27,679 nucleotides of DNA from Clostridium sp. CAG:609 (GCA_000438075.1 FR903536.1:1-27679), one strand, 5' to 3'. Shown: positions 7,424-14,664, numbered from the stretch's first letter. Made by a program: numbers and translations. The notes: a model not told the origin generated them from the letters alone.

Positions 7424-8339
7424 AATACTTATTATAATAAATATATTTTTAATATCATTATTATTAATAACTACATTTTATAAAGAAAACATAACAAGTT
7501 ACTTACTTAAAAGTAAAAATAAAACAGCCACAATTGAATATGAAACAATTAAATTTAATGAAAATAAAGTAATTGATATTAAAACTGATAAAATATATGA
7601 TAATGAATATGAAGCACAGATTTTAAATAAAGAGGATAATAATTATTACAAAATAATTGATGTTACTGTTGCAAACAATAAAGGTTGGTTAGTAGTTGTA
7701 TATGACCCAAGCACTGTAAGAATTATGAAATCACATGCATTTAAAACTGCTAACAATAGTGGTAAAGATAACATATTAGATATGACAAAAAACTATAATG
7801 CCATAATCGGTGTTAATGGTGGAGGTTTTTACGATGATGGTGTTGTTAGTAAAGATATTCCATTCGGATACATTATTGAAAATGGTAAAATTATTTATCA
7901 AAGTCATAACCATAAATCAGATTTAATTGGAATGAGTAATGATAATAAATTAATGCTTATTCATGCAACTGGTGAAGAAGCTATAAAACAAGGAATGCGT
8001 GATGCCCTAGAATTTGGTCCATTCTTAATTCAAGATGGAGTTAGAAAAACTAATTTAAAAGTTTCTTACGCATCAAGAAATATAATAGCTCAAAGAAAAG
8101 ATGGTATAATATTATTTTTAGTTACTGAAGGAGCATCATATCGTGGTATAACTTTTGATGATTGCATAGATTTTTTACTTAAATATGATGTTGTTAATGC
8201 TGCAAACCTAGATGGTGGTGCATCAACACAATTAGTAGTTAAAAATAAATTATTAAACAATCCCAAGAATGCATATGGTATTCCAATAAAAAATGGAAGA
8301 ACCGTAGTAAATGGCTGGGGTGTAATTCTTCCAAATTAA
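7413..8339 (+). CDS. Phosphodiester glycosidase family protein (NAGPA-like)
   Basis: Belongs by motif to the phosphodiester glycosidase family (the lysosomal uncovering-enzyme catalytic domain, PF09992), which cleaves sugar-phosphodiester links; bacterial members act on surface glycans or wall teichoic-acid linkages. One N-terminal membrane segment (IIINIFLISLLLITTF) anchors the domain outside. The signatures are VNGGGFYDDG (about residue 131), PFGYIIENG, LEFGPFLIQDG, RNIIAQRKDG, NLDGGAST (about 271) and the closing VVNGWGVIL. Length 308 is usual. GGAG lies about 7 bases before the ATG, which overlaps the end of the preceding membrane protein gene. An intrinsic terminator follows the stop directly. 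The precise substrate is unknown. Confidence 0.9.
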   Translation: MKTKILIIINIFLISLLLITTFYKENITSYLLKSKNKTATIEYETIKFNENKVIDIKTDKIYDNEYEAQILNKEDNNYYKIIDVTVANNKGWLVVVYDPSTVRIMKSHAFKTANNSGKDNILDMTKNYNAIIGVNGGGFYDDGVVSKDIPFGYIIENGKIIYQSHNHKSDLIGMSNDNKLMLIHATGEEAIKQGMRDALEFGPFLIQDGVRKTNLKVSYASRNIIAQRKDGIILFLVTEGASYRGITFDDCIDFLLKYDVVNAANLDGGASTQLVVKNKLLNNPKNAYGIPIKNGRTVVNGWGVILPN

Positions 8340-8342
8340 TAT

Positions 8343-8376
8343 AAAAGGATAGCTCTAATAAAGAACTATCCTTTTT
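8343..8376 (+). terminator. Intrinsic terminator after the phosphodiester glycosidase gene
   Basis: AAAAGGATAG (8343-8352) pairs with CTATCCTTTT (8366-8375), 13-base loop, run of T. Confidence 0.85.
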
Positions 8377-8384
8377 AAATATAT

Positions 8385-8421
8385 AAAAAAATATAAATAA
8401 AGGGAAAACCATGTTTCCCTT
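8385..8421 (-). terminator. Probable terminator of the two-component operon
   Basis: On the minus strand AAGGGAAA (8421-8414) pairs with TTTCCCTT (8407-8400) and leads into TATTTATATTTTTTT. It lies about 150 bases past the kinase stop and the T tract is interrupted, so this is moderate support only. The 8422-8573 stretch holds no gene I trust. Confidence 0.5.
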
Positions 8422-8540
8422 AAAAAAGTGTGAGTTTTTGAGTTTATATGTTAATTGTGTATAGTTTATTTTCTAATAAACCAAAAATCTTTATCTTATA
8501 TAACATCCCTCCTTTGTTACAAATTAATAATAACAAAGAA

Positions 8541-8580
8541 ATATGAAATTTTTATGTTGAACATATGAAATTTTTATATT
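8541..8580. repeat. Tandem 18-bp repeat at the kinase 3' end
   Basis: ATATGAAATTTTTATGTT (8541-8558) and ATATGAAATTTTTATATT (8563-8580) differ by one base and are 22 bases apart. The second copy overlaps the stop codon of the kinase. Probably a local duplication. Confidence 0.7.
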
Positions 8581-9959
8581 TTAATTTTAAAATAGAAAGT
8601 TGAACCTTTTTTTAACTCACTCTTTACACCATATTCATAACCATGAAGTTCAAGTATCTCTTTAACAATTGATAAACCAAGTCCCGTAGAGACTACATTT
8701 CTTTGATGATTCTTTTCATTTTTATAATACTTATTCCATATATATGGTATTTCATTTTCTTTAATACCTTTTCCAGTATCAATAATTTCTACCAAATAAT
8801 ACTTTTTGTGTTTAGTAACTCTGACAGTTACGGTTTTATCTTTACCAGTATAATTAATTGCATTATTTATTAAATTATATATTACTTGATTAAGTTTCTT
8901 TTTATCAGCTTTAACCATTATTTCATCAGGCATATCAAGTATTATATTATATTGTTCAGTTTCTTTAATAATTTGATACCTATTTACAATAGTTTTTATA
9001 TCACTTGATAAATTAAATTTTTCTAAACATAATGTATCTGCATTAGATTGCATTCTTGATAAATCTAGTATATCATTTACAAGCACCGTTAATCTATCTG
9101 TTTCATCAACAATTATTTCCAAGTGTTCATTCATTTTTTCTGGATCTTTATAAGAAATATCCCTGATCATTTCAGCATAAGCTTTAATCATTGTAAGTGG
9201 AGTCTTCAAATCATGTGAAACATTTGCCATTAAATCTCTGCGAAATTCATCAGTTTTTGCCATTTCTCTTTGGGCTTGTGTTAATGTTTCAGATAATTCA
9301 TCAACTTCTTTTATACCTGATTCTTCAAAAACAACTTCGGCATTACCCATACCCATTTTTTTTGCTTTTTTAGTAATCTTTGTTATTGGTTCAGTAATCC
9401 TTTTTGATAAAAATATTGAAAAAACAACTGCTACAACTAAACCTAAAATACATACATACAATAATTGTTTCTTTATAAGTAATGTAAAATCAGATATATC
9501 TTCCAAATTGGAATAAATAAACACATAACTATTATCATACCTTACTCCATATAATAAAGCAGATATTTTCTTTTCTTCATTTATAAATCTATATGCTTTA
9601 AAATTTTCATTTGAATCTATAAAAGAATTCATTAATCTTTTAATTTTATTACTATTGCTTTTTAAAACACAACCATTCATATTTAAATTATATCCACCAA
9701 GTATTTCACTATCATTTGTAAGCAACATACATACATCATTTTGATATGCAATGTCTTGTAATTTAGTAATTATCTCAACATCACTAGTATTTTTTATTGT
9801 ATTAGCAATATGATTCATAACCTCAATTTGTTCTTTTTCATAATAGATATCCAAAACGGATATTTCGCTAAACCATAAAAGGCCAATAATAACAACATTA
9901 AAAATTAATAAAAATATTAATGTTTTAGCTTGTATACTAGTTTTCTTTCTTTTCTTCAT
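8574..9959 (-). CDS. Sensor histidine kinase
   Basis: Membrane sensor kinase of the two-component system with the regulator encoded just upstream. Numbering from the upstream GTG at 9983: first membrane helix about 20-40, an extracytoplasmic sensor region about 41-170, second helix about 174-193, a HAMP linker (RITEPITKITKKAKKMG), the dimerisation/phosphoacceptor box NVSHDLKTP with His257, the N box LINNAINYT, the G1 box DTGKGI (402-407) and G2 GLGLS (434-438). All residues needed for autophosphorylation are present. I prefer ATG 9959 (MKKRKK) because GTG 9983 would add eight residues of poor character. Either start lies within the regulator's coding end, a 23-base overlap that couples translation. 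The signal is unknown. Confidence 0.93.
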   Translation of the reverse strand: MKKRKKTSIQAKTLIFLLIFNVVIIGLLWFSEISVLDIYYEKEQIEVMNHIANTIKNTSDVEIITKLQDIAYQNDVCMLLTNDSEILGGYNLNMNGCVLKSNSNKIKRLMNSFIDSNENFKAYRFINEEKKISALLYGVRYDNSYVFIYSNLEDISDFTLLIKKQLLYVCILGLVVAVVFSIFLSKRITEPITKITKKAKKMGMGNAEVVFEESGIKEVDELSETLTQAQREMAKTDEFRRDLMANVSHDLKTPLTMIKAYAEMIRDISYKDPEKMNEHLEIIVDETDRLTVLVNDILDLSRMQSNADTLCLEKFNLSSDIKTIVNRYQIIKETEQYNIILDMPDEIMVKADKKKLNQVIYNLINNAINYTGKDKTVTVRVTKHKKYYLVEIIDTGKGIKENEIPYIWNKYYKNEKNHQRNVVSTGLGLSIVKEILELHGYEYGVKSELKKGSTFYFKIKI

Positions 9960-10611
9960 ATTCAAGTTTATATCCCATTCCACGAACTGTTACAATTAAA
10001 TCTTTATATTTACCTAAATGTTTTCTTAAAGTTTTAACATGAGTATCAACAGTTCTATCATCACCATAAAAGTCAAATCCCCAGACATGGTTAAGCAAAT
10101 TTTCTCTGGACAATGCTATATTTTTATTATCAAAAAAATATTTAAGCAATTCATATTCCTTCGGTGTCAAATAAATCTTTTTGCCATCGACATAAACATC
10201 ATGGGCAACATCATCTAATCTAACTCCTTCAATTTCAAAAATATTATTAACTACATCTTTTCTTTTTGTAATTACTTTTATTCTAGCTACCAATTCTTTC
10301 GGACTAAAAGGCTTTGTAACATAATCATCAATACCCAAATCAAAACCTATTAATTTATCATATTCTTCTCCTCTAGCAGATAACATAATAAATGGAATAT
10401 CTTTTATTTTCTTAATTTCTCTACATGCTGTATATCCATCCATCTTAGGCATCATAATATCCATAATAATTATATCATAATCATTATGTTTAACTTCATC
10501 TACAGCTTGTAACCCATTCTCTGCTTCATCTACTTTAATATTTTCAAGTAACAAATATTCTTTTATTACATCTCTGATTAGTTTTTCATCATCTACAACT
10601 AATACACGCAT
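9937..10611 (-). CDS. OmpR/PhoB-family response regulator
   Basis: DNA-binding partner of the adjacent sensor kinase. The receiver domain (1-115) has the acidic pocket VVDDEK, phosphoacceptor Asp51 in IMDIMMPKMDG, Ser78 and Lys100 (DDYVTKPF). The C-terminal winged-helix domain ends with the classic TVDTHVKTLRKHLG and TVRGMGYKL. Length 224 is standard. OmpR-family proteins normally bind direct repeats spaced by about one helical turn. A TAGGTAGGTGAT ribosome site precedes the ATG. The kinase gene overlaps its 3' end. TATATA elements at about 10630-10640 could be the -10, without a clear -35. Confidence 0.95.
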   Translation of the reverse strand: MRVLVVDDEKLIRDVIKEYLLLENIKVDEAENGLQAVDEVKHNDYDIIIMDIMMPKMDGYTACREIKKIKDIPFIMLSARGEEYDKLIGFDLGIDDYVTKPFSPKELVARIKVITKRKDVVNNIFEIEGVRLDDVAHDVYVDGKKIYLTPKEYELLKYFFDNKNIALSRENLLNHVWGFDFYGDDRTVDTHVKTLRKHLGKYKDLIVTVRGMGYKLEYEEKKEN

Positions 10612-10663
10612 AAAATCACCTACCTACAAGTATATATATAATTTGTGAAAATCTCATGATATA

Positions 10664-10981
10664 TTATCTATTTCTTCCATTTTTTAAAAAAACTTCAACA
10701 TTATATGTTACTTCATGGCTCTTTTCATTTTCAATTCTAAAACGCATTTCATAACTATCATTTAAATCAAATATCATAACTCTAAATGTTATATTATCTT
10801 TTCCATAACCAAAACCATTAGCTAAAATATACTCTTTATTATTTCTTAAACTCATACCAAGTATATTATAACCATCCATAGTATTGCTATTCTCTATAGT
10901 CTCTTTTAATTTGAAAGCTTCCTCACTACTTACTCCGATTCTTGGAAAATATTCTTCATTTAACACATCATCATATTGCAT
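10664..10981 (-). CDS. Small cytosolic protein of unknown function
   Basis: About 105 residues from the chosen ATG (MQYDDVLNEEYFPRIG). I do not recognise the family. The sequence has a helical start with EEAFKLKETIENSN, then four or five alternating beta-type strands (YNILGMSL, YILANGFGYG, ITFRVMIFDL, YEMRFRIEN, VTYNVEVFL), which suggests a small alpha/beta domain. There is no signal peptide. I chose the ATG at 10981 because GGAAGTGAG lies just before it; the longer frame from 11023 would start inside the terminator of the upstream operon. It is a separate unit: a terminator lies upstream and the regulator gene starts 52 bases downstream. Confidence 0.6.
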   Translation of the reverse strand: MQYDDVLNEEYFPRIGVSSEEAFKLKETIENSNTMDGYNILGMSLRNNKEYILANGFGYGKDNITFRVMIFDLNDSYEMRFRIENEKSHEVTYNVEVFLKNGRNR

Positions 10982-11010
10982 AAACTCACTTCCAATATAA
11001 AAATTATACC

Positions 11011-11045
11011 AAAAAGAAAACAAAGATGCAACTTTGCTCTTTGTT
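11011..11045 (-). terminator. Intrinsic terminator of the YtxH operon
   Basis: On the minus strand AACAAAG (11045-11039) pairs with CTTTGTT (11025-11019), followed by TTCTTTTT. The stem starts in the stop region of the YtxH-like gene. Confidence 0.8.
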
Positions 11046-11448
11046 ATTTCTCTTCTTCTTCAAGTTTAGCAACTATTTTTTTTAAAGCTTCTGCAGTTGC
11101 TTGTTTTAATTCATTAACGCTTTTTTCAATTACTGGTGTTCCTTTTTCTACAGCTAACTTATAAAGTTCATCAGCTTTCTTTTCTATTTTCTTAGCTTTT
11201 TGTTTTGCAATCTTTAAAGCTTTTTCTTTATCTAAATCTTTTAATTCTTTTTGAAGTTCATTGACTTTTTTTACAATACTTTCTTTAACATCTTCAGCTT
11301 TAATGTTTTTAACATCTTCCATTACTTCATCAAATTTCTTTTTTAAATCTTCTCTAGTTTCTTTACCACTCTTCGGTGCAAATAACAATCCTAATCCTGC
11401 TCCAATCGCAGCTCCACATACAAATTTTCCAAATCCACCTTTTTTCAT
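11044..11448 (-). CDS. YtxH-like membrane-associated protein
   Basis: Carries the YtxH-type N-terminus: a glycine-rich membrane helix FGKFVCGAAIGAGLGLLFAP followed at once by the hallmark KSGKETREDLKKK. The remaining ~100 residues are a charged Lys/Glu coiled coil (ADELYKLAVEKG, VNELKQATAEALKKIV) ending in EEEEK. Family members are stress- or envelope-associated in Firmicutes but lack a defined biochemical role. I prefer the second ATG (11448), giving MKKGGFGKF, because AAGGTGG lies 9 bases upstream; the first ATG (11457) abuts that site. It is the last gene of a four-gene operon after a DUF948-like gene, a pairing often seen in this group. Confidence 0.85.
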   Translation of the reverse strand: MKKGGFGKFVCGAAIGAGLGLLFAPKSGKETREDLKKKFDEVMEDVKNIKAEDVKESIVKKVNELQKELKDLDKEKALKIAKQKAKKIEKKADELYKLAVEKGTPVIEKSVNELKQATAEALKKIVAKLEEEEK

Positions 11449-11449
11449 A

Positions 11450-11737
11450 TTATTCATCCACCTTATCCTTTCCTTTTTTTCTAAATAATATTTTACTAAA
11501 TAAATTTCCAGTTACTTCAACTACCTTATCTGTAAATGAAGCAATCTTATCAGTTGTAAAGTCTATAATACTAAATATTGAATTTAATGATTCAACTTTT
11601 TCATTTACATTATCCACAACTTTTTCTAACTTATTCATAGTTATTATAGTCTTTATACCTAAAATAATACCTATAGTTAGTAATGCAATTAATAATAAGT
11701 AGATAACTATTGGTAAAAAACTTAACCAAAATTCCAT
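11450..11737 (-). CDS. DUF948-like small membrane protein
   Basis: A 95-residue protein with one N-terminal membrane helix (about 5-30, SFLPIVIYLLLIALLTIGII) and a short helical region with LEKVVDNVNEKVESLNSIF, the heptad pattern of DUF948 proteins, which are methyl-accepting-chemotaxis-like short coiled coils. A basic tail follows. Its ATG overlaps the preceding gene's TAA by one base (TAATG), and its end overlaps the YtxH-like gene region, so all three are coupled. The family occurs next to YtxH in many Firmicutes. The role is unknown, perhaps envelope organisation. Confidence 0.8.
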   Translation of the reverse strand: MEFWLSFLPIVIYLLLIALLTIGIILGIKTIITMNKLEKVVDNVNEKVESLNSIFSIIDFTTDKIASFTDKVVEVTGNLFSKILFRKKGKDKVDE

Positions 11738-12636
11738 TAAATATCACCATCCTCTCTGTTATCATACATAGAATCTATCAAATCAAATAAATCATTTTCT
11801 AATGTATCATCATCAACATGTTCACTTAATTTTTCTTCGTGTTTAGGTTTTAAATCTTCTAAATCCTTATCAACACTTTCATAATCCATAACCTCAGGTT
11901 CTACAACTTCTTCTGGTATATTTTTCTTTACATTTTCTGTATCAACATCATCATTAAGATCAACTACTACATCAGATGTATCTTCAAGTAATTCATCTAT
12001 AGTTTTTACTTTTTGTTTCTTTTCTTCTTCATTTTCCTTTAACTTAACAGTTACAGTTTCTTCATAATAAGATGTTGGTTCTTCTTTAGGTATTTCTCCG
12101 AAAGCTTTCTTTCTTACACTATTAAAGTCAATAGCTTTATCTTTATTATCAACTTTCTTTTCTTTAATATCTTCAGGTTTATAATCTTCATTTAAAATAC
12201 CATATACTGGTGATATAATCGGAGATGGTTTAAACTTCTTTCTTTCAATCACTTCCGTTTTTTCAACTCTTTCATATCTACCTAAATCATATTTCTTTTC
12301 AATCTTTTTCTTTTTTTCATATTCTAATACATTCGTAGTTTGTTTTGGTTTATTAACCCTACTCATGCTTTCAAATTCTTTTTCATCAAATTCTTGAAAA
12401 GGAAAAGTATTATCGCTCTTAAATAAATCTCTTTCATTTATTTGATCATGCTTCACTTCTTTTGGTACTTCCACTTTAGGTGGAGTATTAATAACTACTT
12501 CTTCCCTTTTTTGAGGTTCAATTCTCTCAGCTATTGGTTTTTTAACTTCACTAGCCTTTGGCTTCGGAGTATCTACCACTTCATCATCTTCAACTTCTTC
12601 AAACAAAATACCTTTAATTTTATTAAACAATCCCAC
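11737..12636 (-). CDS. Acidic low-complexity protein with SPIISPVYGIL motif, unknown function
   Basis: This 299-residue protein starts with MGLFNKIKGILF, a possible amphipathic membrane-binding helix. It continues with long disordered stretches rich in Glu, Lys, Asp, Val and Pro. In the middle, at about residues 137-152, sits a distinct hydrophobic motif, KPSPIISPVYGILNEDY, flanked by charged sequence. This looks like a short linear binding motif or small domain. The C-terminus is acidic (LENDLFDLIDSMYDN). The start is GTG at 12636, with GGAAGGTGG six bases upstream. The gene is second in the operon, 14 bases after the lipoprotein gene, and runs directly into the DUF948-like gene. I recall similar motif-bearing proteins in related genomes but no characterised member. 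Confidence 0.75.
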   Translation of the reverse strand: MGLFNKIKGILFEEVEDDEVVDTPKPKASEVKKPIAERIEPQKREEVVINTPPKVEVPKEVKHDQINERDLFKSDNTFPFQEFDEKEFESMSRVNKPKQTTNVLEYEKKKKIEKKYDLGRYERVEKTEVIERKKFKPSPIISPVYGILNEDYKPEDIKEKKVDNKDKAIDFNSVRKKAFGEIPKEEPTSYYEETVTVKLKENEEEKKQKVKTIDELLEDTSDVVVDLNDDVDTENVKKNIPEEVVEPEVMDYESVDKDLEDLKPKHEEKLSEHVDDDTLENDLFDLIDSMYDNREDGDI

Positions 12637-12650
12637 AGTTATCCACCTTC

Positions 12651-13283
12651 CTAATTAATTAAATCTGGATCATGAATCTTTTCTTCTTCTTCATAATCAT
12701 CATCTACTGTTATATAATTATTTTCACTACCCTTAGTATTAAATATATTAAATTCTTCTTCATTGAAATTTAATACATCATCCCCCATTAAATTTTCAAT
12801 TACACTATTATTATACTCAATACTCTTAAGGATGTATATAATAGATAACATAGCTTCATTCAAACCATCTTCATCTACTATTACTTCTATTTTAGCATAA
12901 TTATACATAATTTCAACTAAATATTTATCATTTTTTAATAAATTTATCTCAGCATACCCAAATTTACCATCATAATTTATAGATTTTGAATAAACTGCAT
13001 TGTTATTAACCTTATAATCTTTAACAACACCTTTTGAATAACTTACTAAATCAACATACAAATAATATTTATATTTTGAATCAGTTATAACCTCATTATA
13101 AAGAGTACTACTTCGCACCCTCATGTTCCTTGGCAAGTAATAACTATAACCAGTTCTATAGGTATTATCTCTATTACTTCTTGTTGAAATATTTCCAAGT
13201 ATTTGATCATAACTTAATTTTGATACATTTGTACATCCCGTAAGTAAAAACATAAATAATATTATAACAATTACTTTCTTCAT
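12651..13283 (-). CDS. Lipoprotein of unknown function, first gene of the YtxH operon
   Basis: A 210-residue lipoprotein: MKKVIVIILFMFLLTGC is a clean type II signal peptide with Cys17. The mature domain has several Tyr-rich strands (GYSYYLPRNMRVR, YKYYLYVDLVSYSK, YDGKFGYAEINLL, YLVEIMYNYAKIEVIV), then a helical NEAMLSIIYILKSI, and ends in a disordered acidic tail with EEEEK. The YxLPRxMRV arrangement suggests a surface-exposed beta domain, but I know no function. GGAGAG precedes the ATG, and an extended -10 (TGTTATAAT; TATAAT at 13309-13304) gives a promoter. It is followed closely by three cotranscribed genes, so the four probably act at one envelope site. Confidence 0.8.
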   Translation of the reverse strand: MKKVIVIILFMFLLTGCTNVSKLSYDQILGNISTRSNRDNTYRTGYSYYLPRNMRVRSSTLYNEVITDSKYKYYLYVDLVSYSKGVVKDYKVNNNAVYSKSINYDGKFGYAEINLLKNDKYLVEIMYNYAKIEVIVDEDGLNEAMLSIIYILKSIEYNNSVIENLMGDDVLNFNEEEFNIFNTKGSENNYITVDDDYEEEEKIHDPDLIN

Positions 13284-13303
13284 AACTTATCTCTCCATAT
13301 AAT

Positions 13304-13312
13304 ATTATAACA
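13304..13312 (-). promoter_or_regulatory. Extended -10 promoter of the YtxH operon
   Basis: TGT-TATAAT on the minus strand (13312-13304), about 20 bases before the lipoprotein start. No good -35, which fits an extended -10 promoter. Confidence 0.55.
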
Positions 13313-13391
13313 AAAAAATACAAACTAATAAAGTAAAAATTTTTTGTAAAATATTTTACAAAACACACTGTAAAAGAATGTTAATTAACAC

Positions 13392-13424
13392 ATTTTTATA
13401 AAACTTTTGTCGTATGGTGTCGAA
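13392..13424 (+). repeat. 33-nt shared upstream element, copy 2
   Basis: Same element as 5393-5361 with one mismatch. TGTCG-N5-TGTCG lies at 13408-13412 and 13418-13422, and the element ends 4 bases before the -35 box of RNA B, the same spacing as in copy 1. Confidence 0.75.
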
Positions 13425-13428
13425 TTGC

Positions 13429-13456
13429 TTGCATTATCACAAAATTTATGTATAAT
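13429..13456 (+). promoter_or_regulatory. Promoter of RNA B
   Basis: TTGCAT (13429-13434), a 16-base spacer ending in ATG, TATAAT (13451-13456). The GCTTGCATTAT context also occurs at the tRNA-Gly promoter (25332-25342). Confidence 0.75.
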
Positions 13457-13462
13457 AGCTTT

Positions 13463-13585
13463 CTGTTACCAGCAAAAGGTGACAAAAAAATAACTAATTA
13501 TCAAAATCGTTCTTATTTTTCACCCTCTAAACTTCAAAACATAATTAGTTATTTTTGGGGTTCCTACTTTTAGGAATCTTTTTTT
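13463..13585 (+). ncRNA. Candidate small RNA (RNA B), about 123 nt
   Basis: Bounded by a good promoter and an intrinsic terminator, with no ORF. It folds into three elements. A 5' hairpin, UGUUACC-AGCAAAA-GGUGACA (13464-13484), begins right at the expected transcription start. A 16-bp stem of AAAAAUAACUAAUUAU (13486-13501) with its perfect complement (13541-13556) closes a 39-nt loop. The terminator hairpin is at 13559-13578. The loop is unpaired-looking and carries UUUUCACCCUCU, a C-rich stretch able to pair with purine-rich ribosome sites, as known for RsaE/RoxS-type and csRNA-type regulators of other Firmicutes. That targeting idea is inference. It ends antisense to the last 16 bases of trmB. 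Confidence 0.65.
13559..13585 (+). terminator. Intrinsic terminator of RNA B
   Basis: GGTTCCTA (13559-13566) pairs with TAGGAATC (13571-13578) with one G-U pair, a CTTT loop and seven T. It overlaps the trmB stop on the opposite strand. Confidence 0.85.
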
Positions 13586-14175
13586 ATTACTTCTACATAT
13601 TTTATTTTAACACTCATATTACTAAATCTTTCTTCATATTCAGTACAAACATTTTTAATATCTTCGCTGTGTAAGTCATAACTTATCCTTTTTATCTCAT
13701 AACCATATTCTTTATATTGTTCTAAACTAAATTGAAACAAATCGTCGTTATCTGTCTTTTGTATTATATGTTTATCCCCTTTAAATAGTTTATCATAAAC
13801 TTGTAAATAATTAATTGATGTAAGTCTTCTTTTTGCATGTCTATCCTTTGGCCACGGATCAGAAAAATTAAGATATATCGTATCAATCTTACCTTCCAAG
13901 GTATCCACTAAATTAGCTATATCTCCAACTAATATTTTTAAATTATTTGGCTTATATTGATTAATCTTTTTTATTGCAACACTTGCAACACTACTAAACT
14001 TTTCAACCCCAATATAATTAGTCTCTGGATTTTCCAGTGCCATATTTAAAATAAATTGTCCTTTACCCATTCCAATTTCTAAACATATTTTATTATCATT
14101 ATTAAAATTATCTTCATAATAATAATCACAACCATTTAAAAGTTCATCTTTATCCTTCGGATTACGCATTCTCAT
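13570..14175 (-). CDS. trmB: tRNA (guanine-N7)-methyltransferase
   Basis: Forms m7G46 in the variable loop of tRNAs using S-adenosylmethionine. The SAM-binding strand-loop CLEIGMGKGQF, the GVEKFSSVASVAIKKI segment and the family signature LNFSDPWPKDRHAKRRLT (substrate and catalytic loop) are all present, with DLHSED and TEYEERF near the C-terminus. Length (about 201 residues) is normal. I placed the start at ATG 14175 (MRMRNP), which fits the family's usual beginning; the longer frame starts with a TTG (14193) that is itself part of the TTGGAGG ribosome site. Divergent from the gene at 14225, whose ribosome site lies only about 40 bases away, so its promoter must lie inside that gene. Confidence 0.93.
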   Translation of the reverse strand: MRMRNPKDKDELLNGCDYYYEDNFNNDNKICLEIGMGKGQFILNMALENPETNYIGVEKFSSVASVAIKKINQYKPNNLKILVGDIANLVDTLEGKIDTIYLNFSDPWPKDRHAKRRLTSINYLQVYDKLFKGDKHIIQKTDNDDLFQFSLEQYKEYGYEIKRISYDLHSEDIKNVCTEYEERFSNMSVKIKYVEVIKKDS

Positions 14176-14224
14176 ATTCCCAATTACCTCCAACTTTCAT
14201 ATATTATGGTAAGGAGGTCTTTAA

Positions 14225-14497
14225 ATGAGAAAAAATAGAAATTCTTTTTTTACAGAATCAAACATGAACTATTCTAATTTTCAAACTCAAGGAAATTATC
14301 CTTATCCACAAAATATGAATAATATGCCATATCAGCAAATGCCTTACATAGATACAACAGACAGTATTGAAAATAGACTTGCCAAAATTGAACGTCAAAT
14401 AAACCGTCTAAATGCTAGAGTTAGCAAACTAGAAAGTGTAAACACGACATTTCTAGACACGGACTTTGACACATCAAGCAATATGTACATGCTTTAA
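14225..14497 (+). CDS. Small Asn/Gln/Tyr-rich protein with C-terminal coiled coil
   Basis: A 90-residue protein with a low-complexity N-terminal half (NYSNFQTQGNYPYPQNM, NNMPYQQMPY), then a short predicted coiled coil (SIENRLAKIERQINRLNAR) and a Thr/Asp-rich tail. The composition recalls spore-coat or surface-layer accessory proteins, but nothing diagnostic is visible and I give no function. GGTAAGGAGG before the ATG is the strongest ribosome site in this area, which argues for high expression. Its TAA overlaps the stop of the convergent Cse60-like gene (14494-14497), with no terminator between them. Confidence 0.75.
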   Translation: MRKNRNSFFTESNMNYSNFQTQGNYPYPQNMNNMPYQQMPYIDTTDSIENRLAKIERQINRLNARVSKLESVNTTFLDTDFDTSSNMYML

Positions 14498-14664
14498 TTA
14501 TAAATAATCATCGCACTAAAACAATAGAGCTGTTCTTCTCCACAAACTGCAATTGCAACTTGATACTTGATATCTATTATATCAAAATCTCCAGAATTTA
14601 GAAAGCTATTTATAGCACTTTCTAAATCTTTTTCATGTCCTTCATCAAATACTTTAACTTTCAT
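14494..14664 (-). CDS. Cse60-like small protein (56 residues)
   Basis: A short intact frame with ATG at 14664 and TAA at 14496-14494, preceded by GGTGAT 4 bases before the start. It reads MKVKVFDEGHEKDLESAINS and continues through FLNSGDFDIIDIKYQVAIAV, a Glu/Gln-rich turn and CFSAMIIYN. The K-V-F-D-E-x-H-E-x-D-L-E-x-x-I-N opening and the closing Y-S/C-A-x-I-I-Y strand are what I recall for the sporulation protein Cse60 family (DUF2758), a compact alpha/beta fold of unknown biochemical role. Sporulation in this organism is not implied. It sits tail-to-tail with the 90-codon gene, sharing 4 bases. The family assignment is from memory. Confidence 0.75.
   Translation of the reverse strand: MKVKVFDEGHEKDLESAINSFLNSGDFDIIDIKYQVAIAVCGEEQLYCFSAMIIYN

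Noticed and set aside
8444..8506. 20-codon minus-strand frame after an AAAGGAGGG site
   Set aside because: The ribosome site ends about one base before the ATG, too close for initiation, and the peptide has no features beyond hydrophobicity.
10976..11702. Plus-strand frames within the YtxH/DUF948 genes
   Set aside because: They are reverse-complement shadows of well-supported genes (Phe/Ser/Leu-rich products typical of antisense to Lys/Glu-rich genes).
12442..12654. 70-codon plus-strand frame
   Set aside because: Antisense to the acidic 299-residue gene, without a ribosome site.
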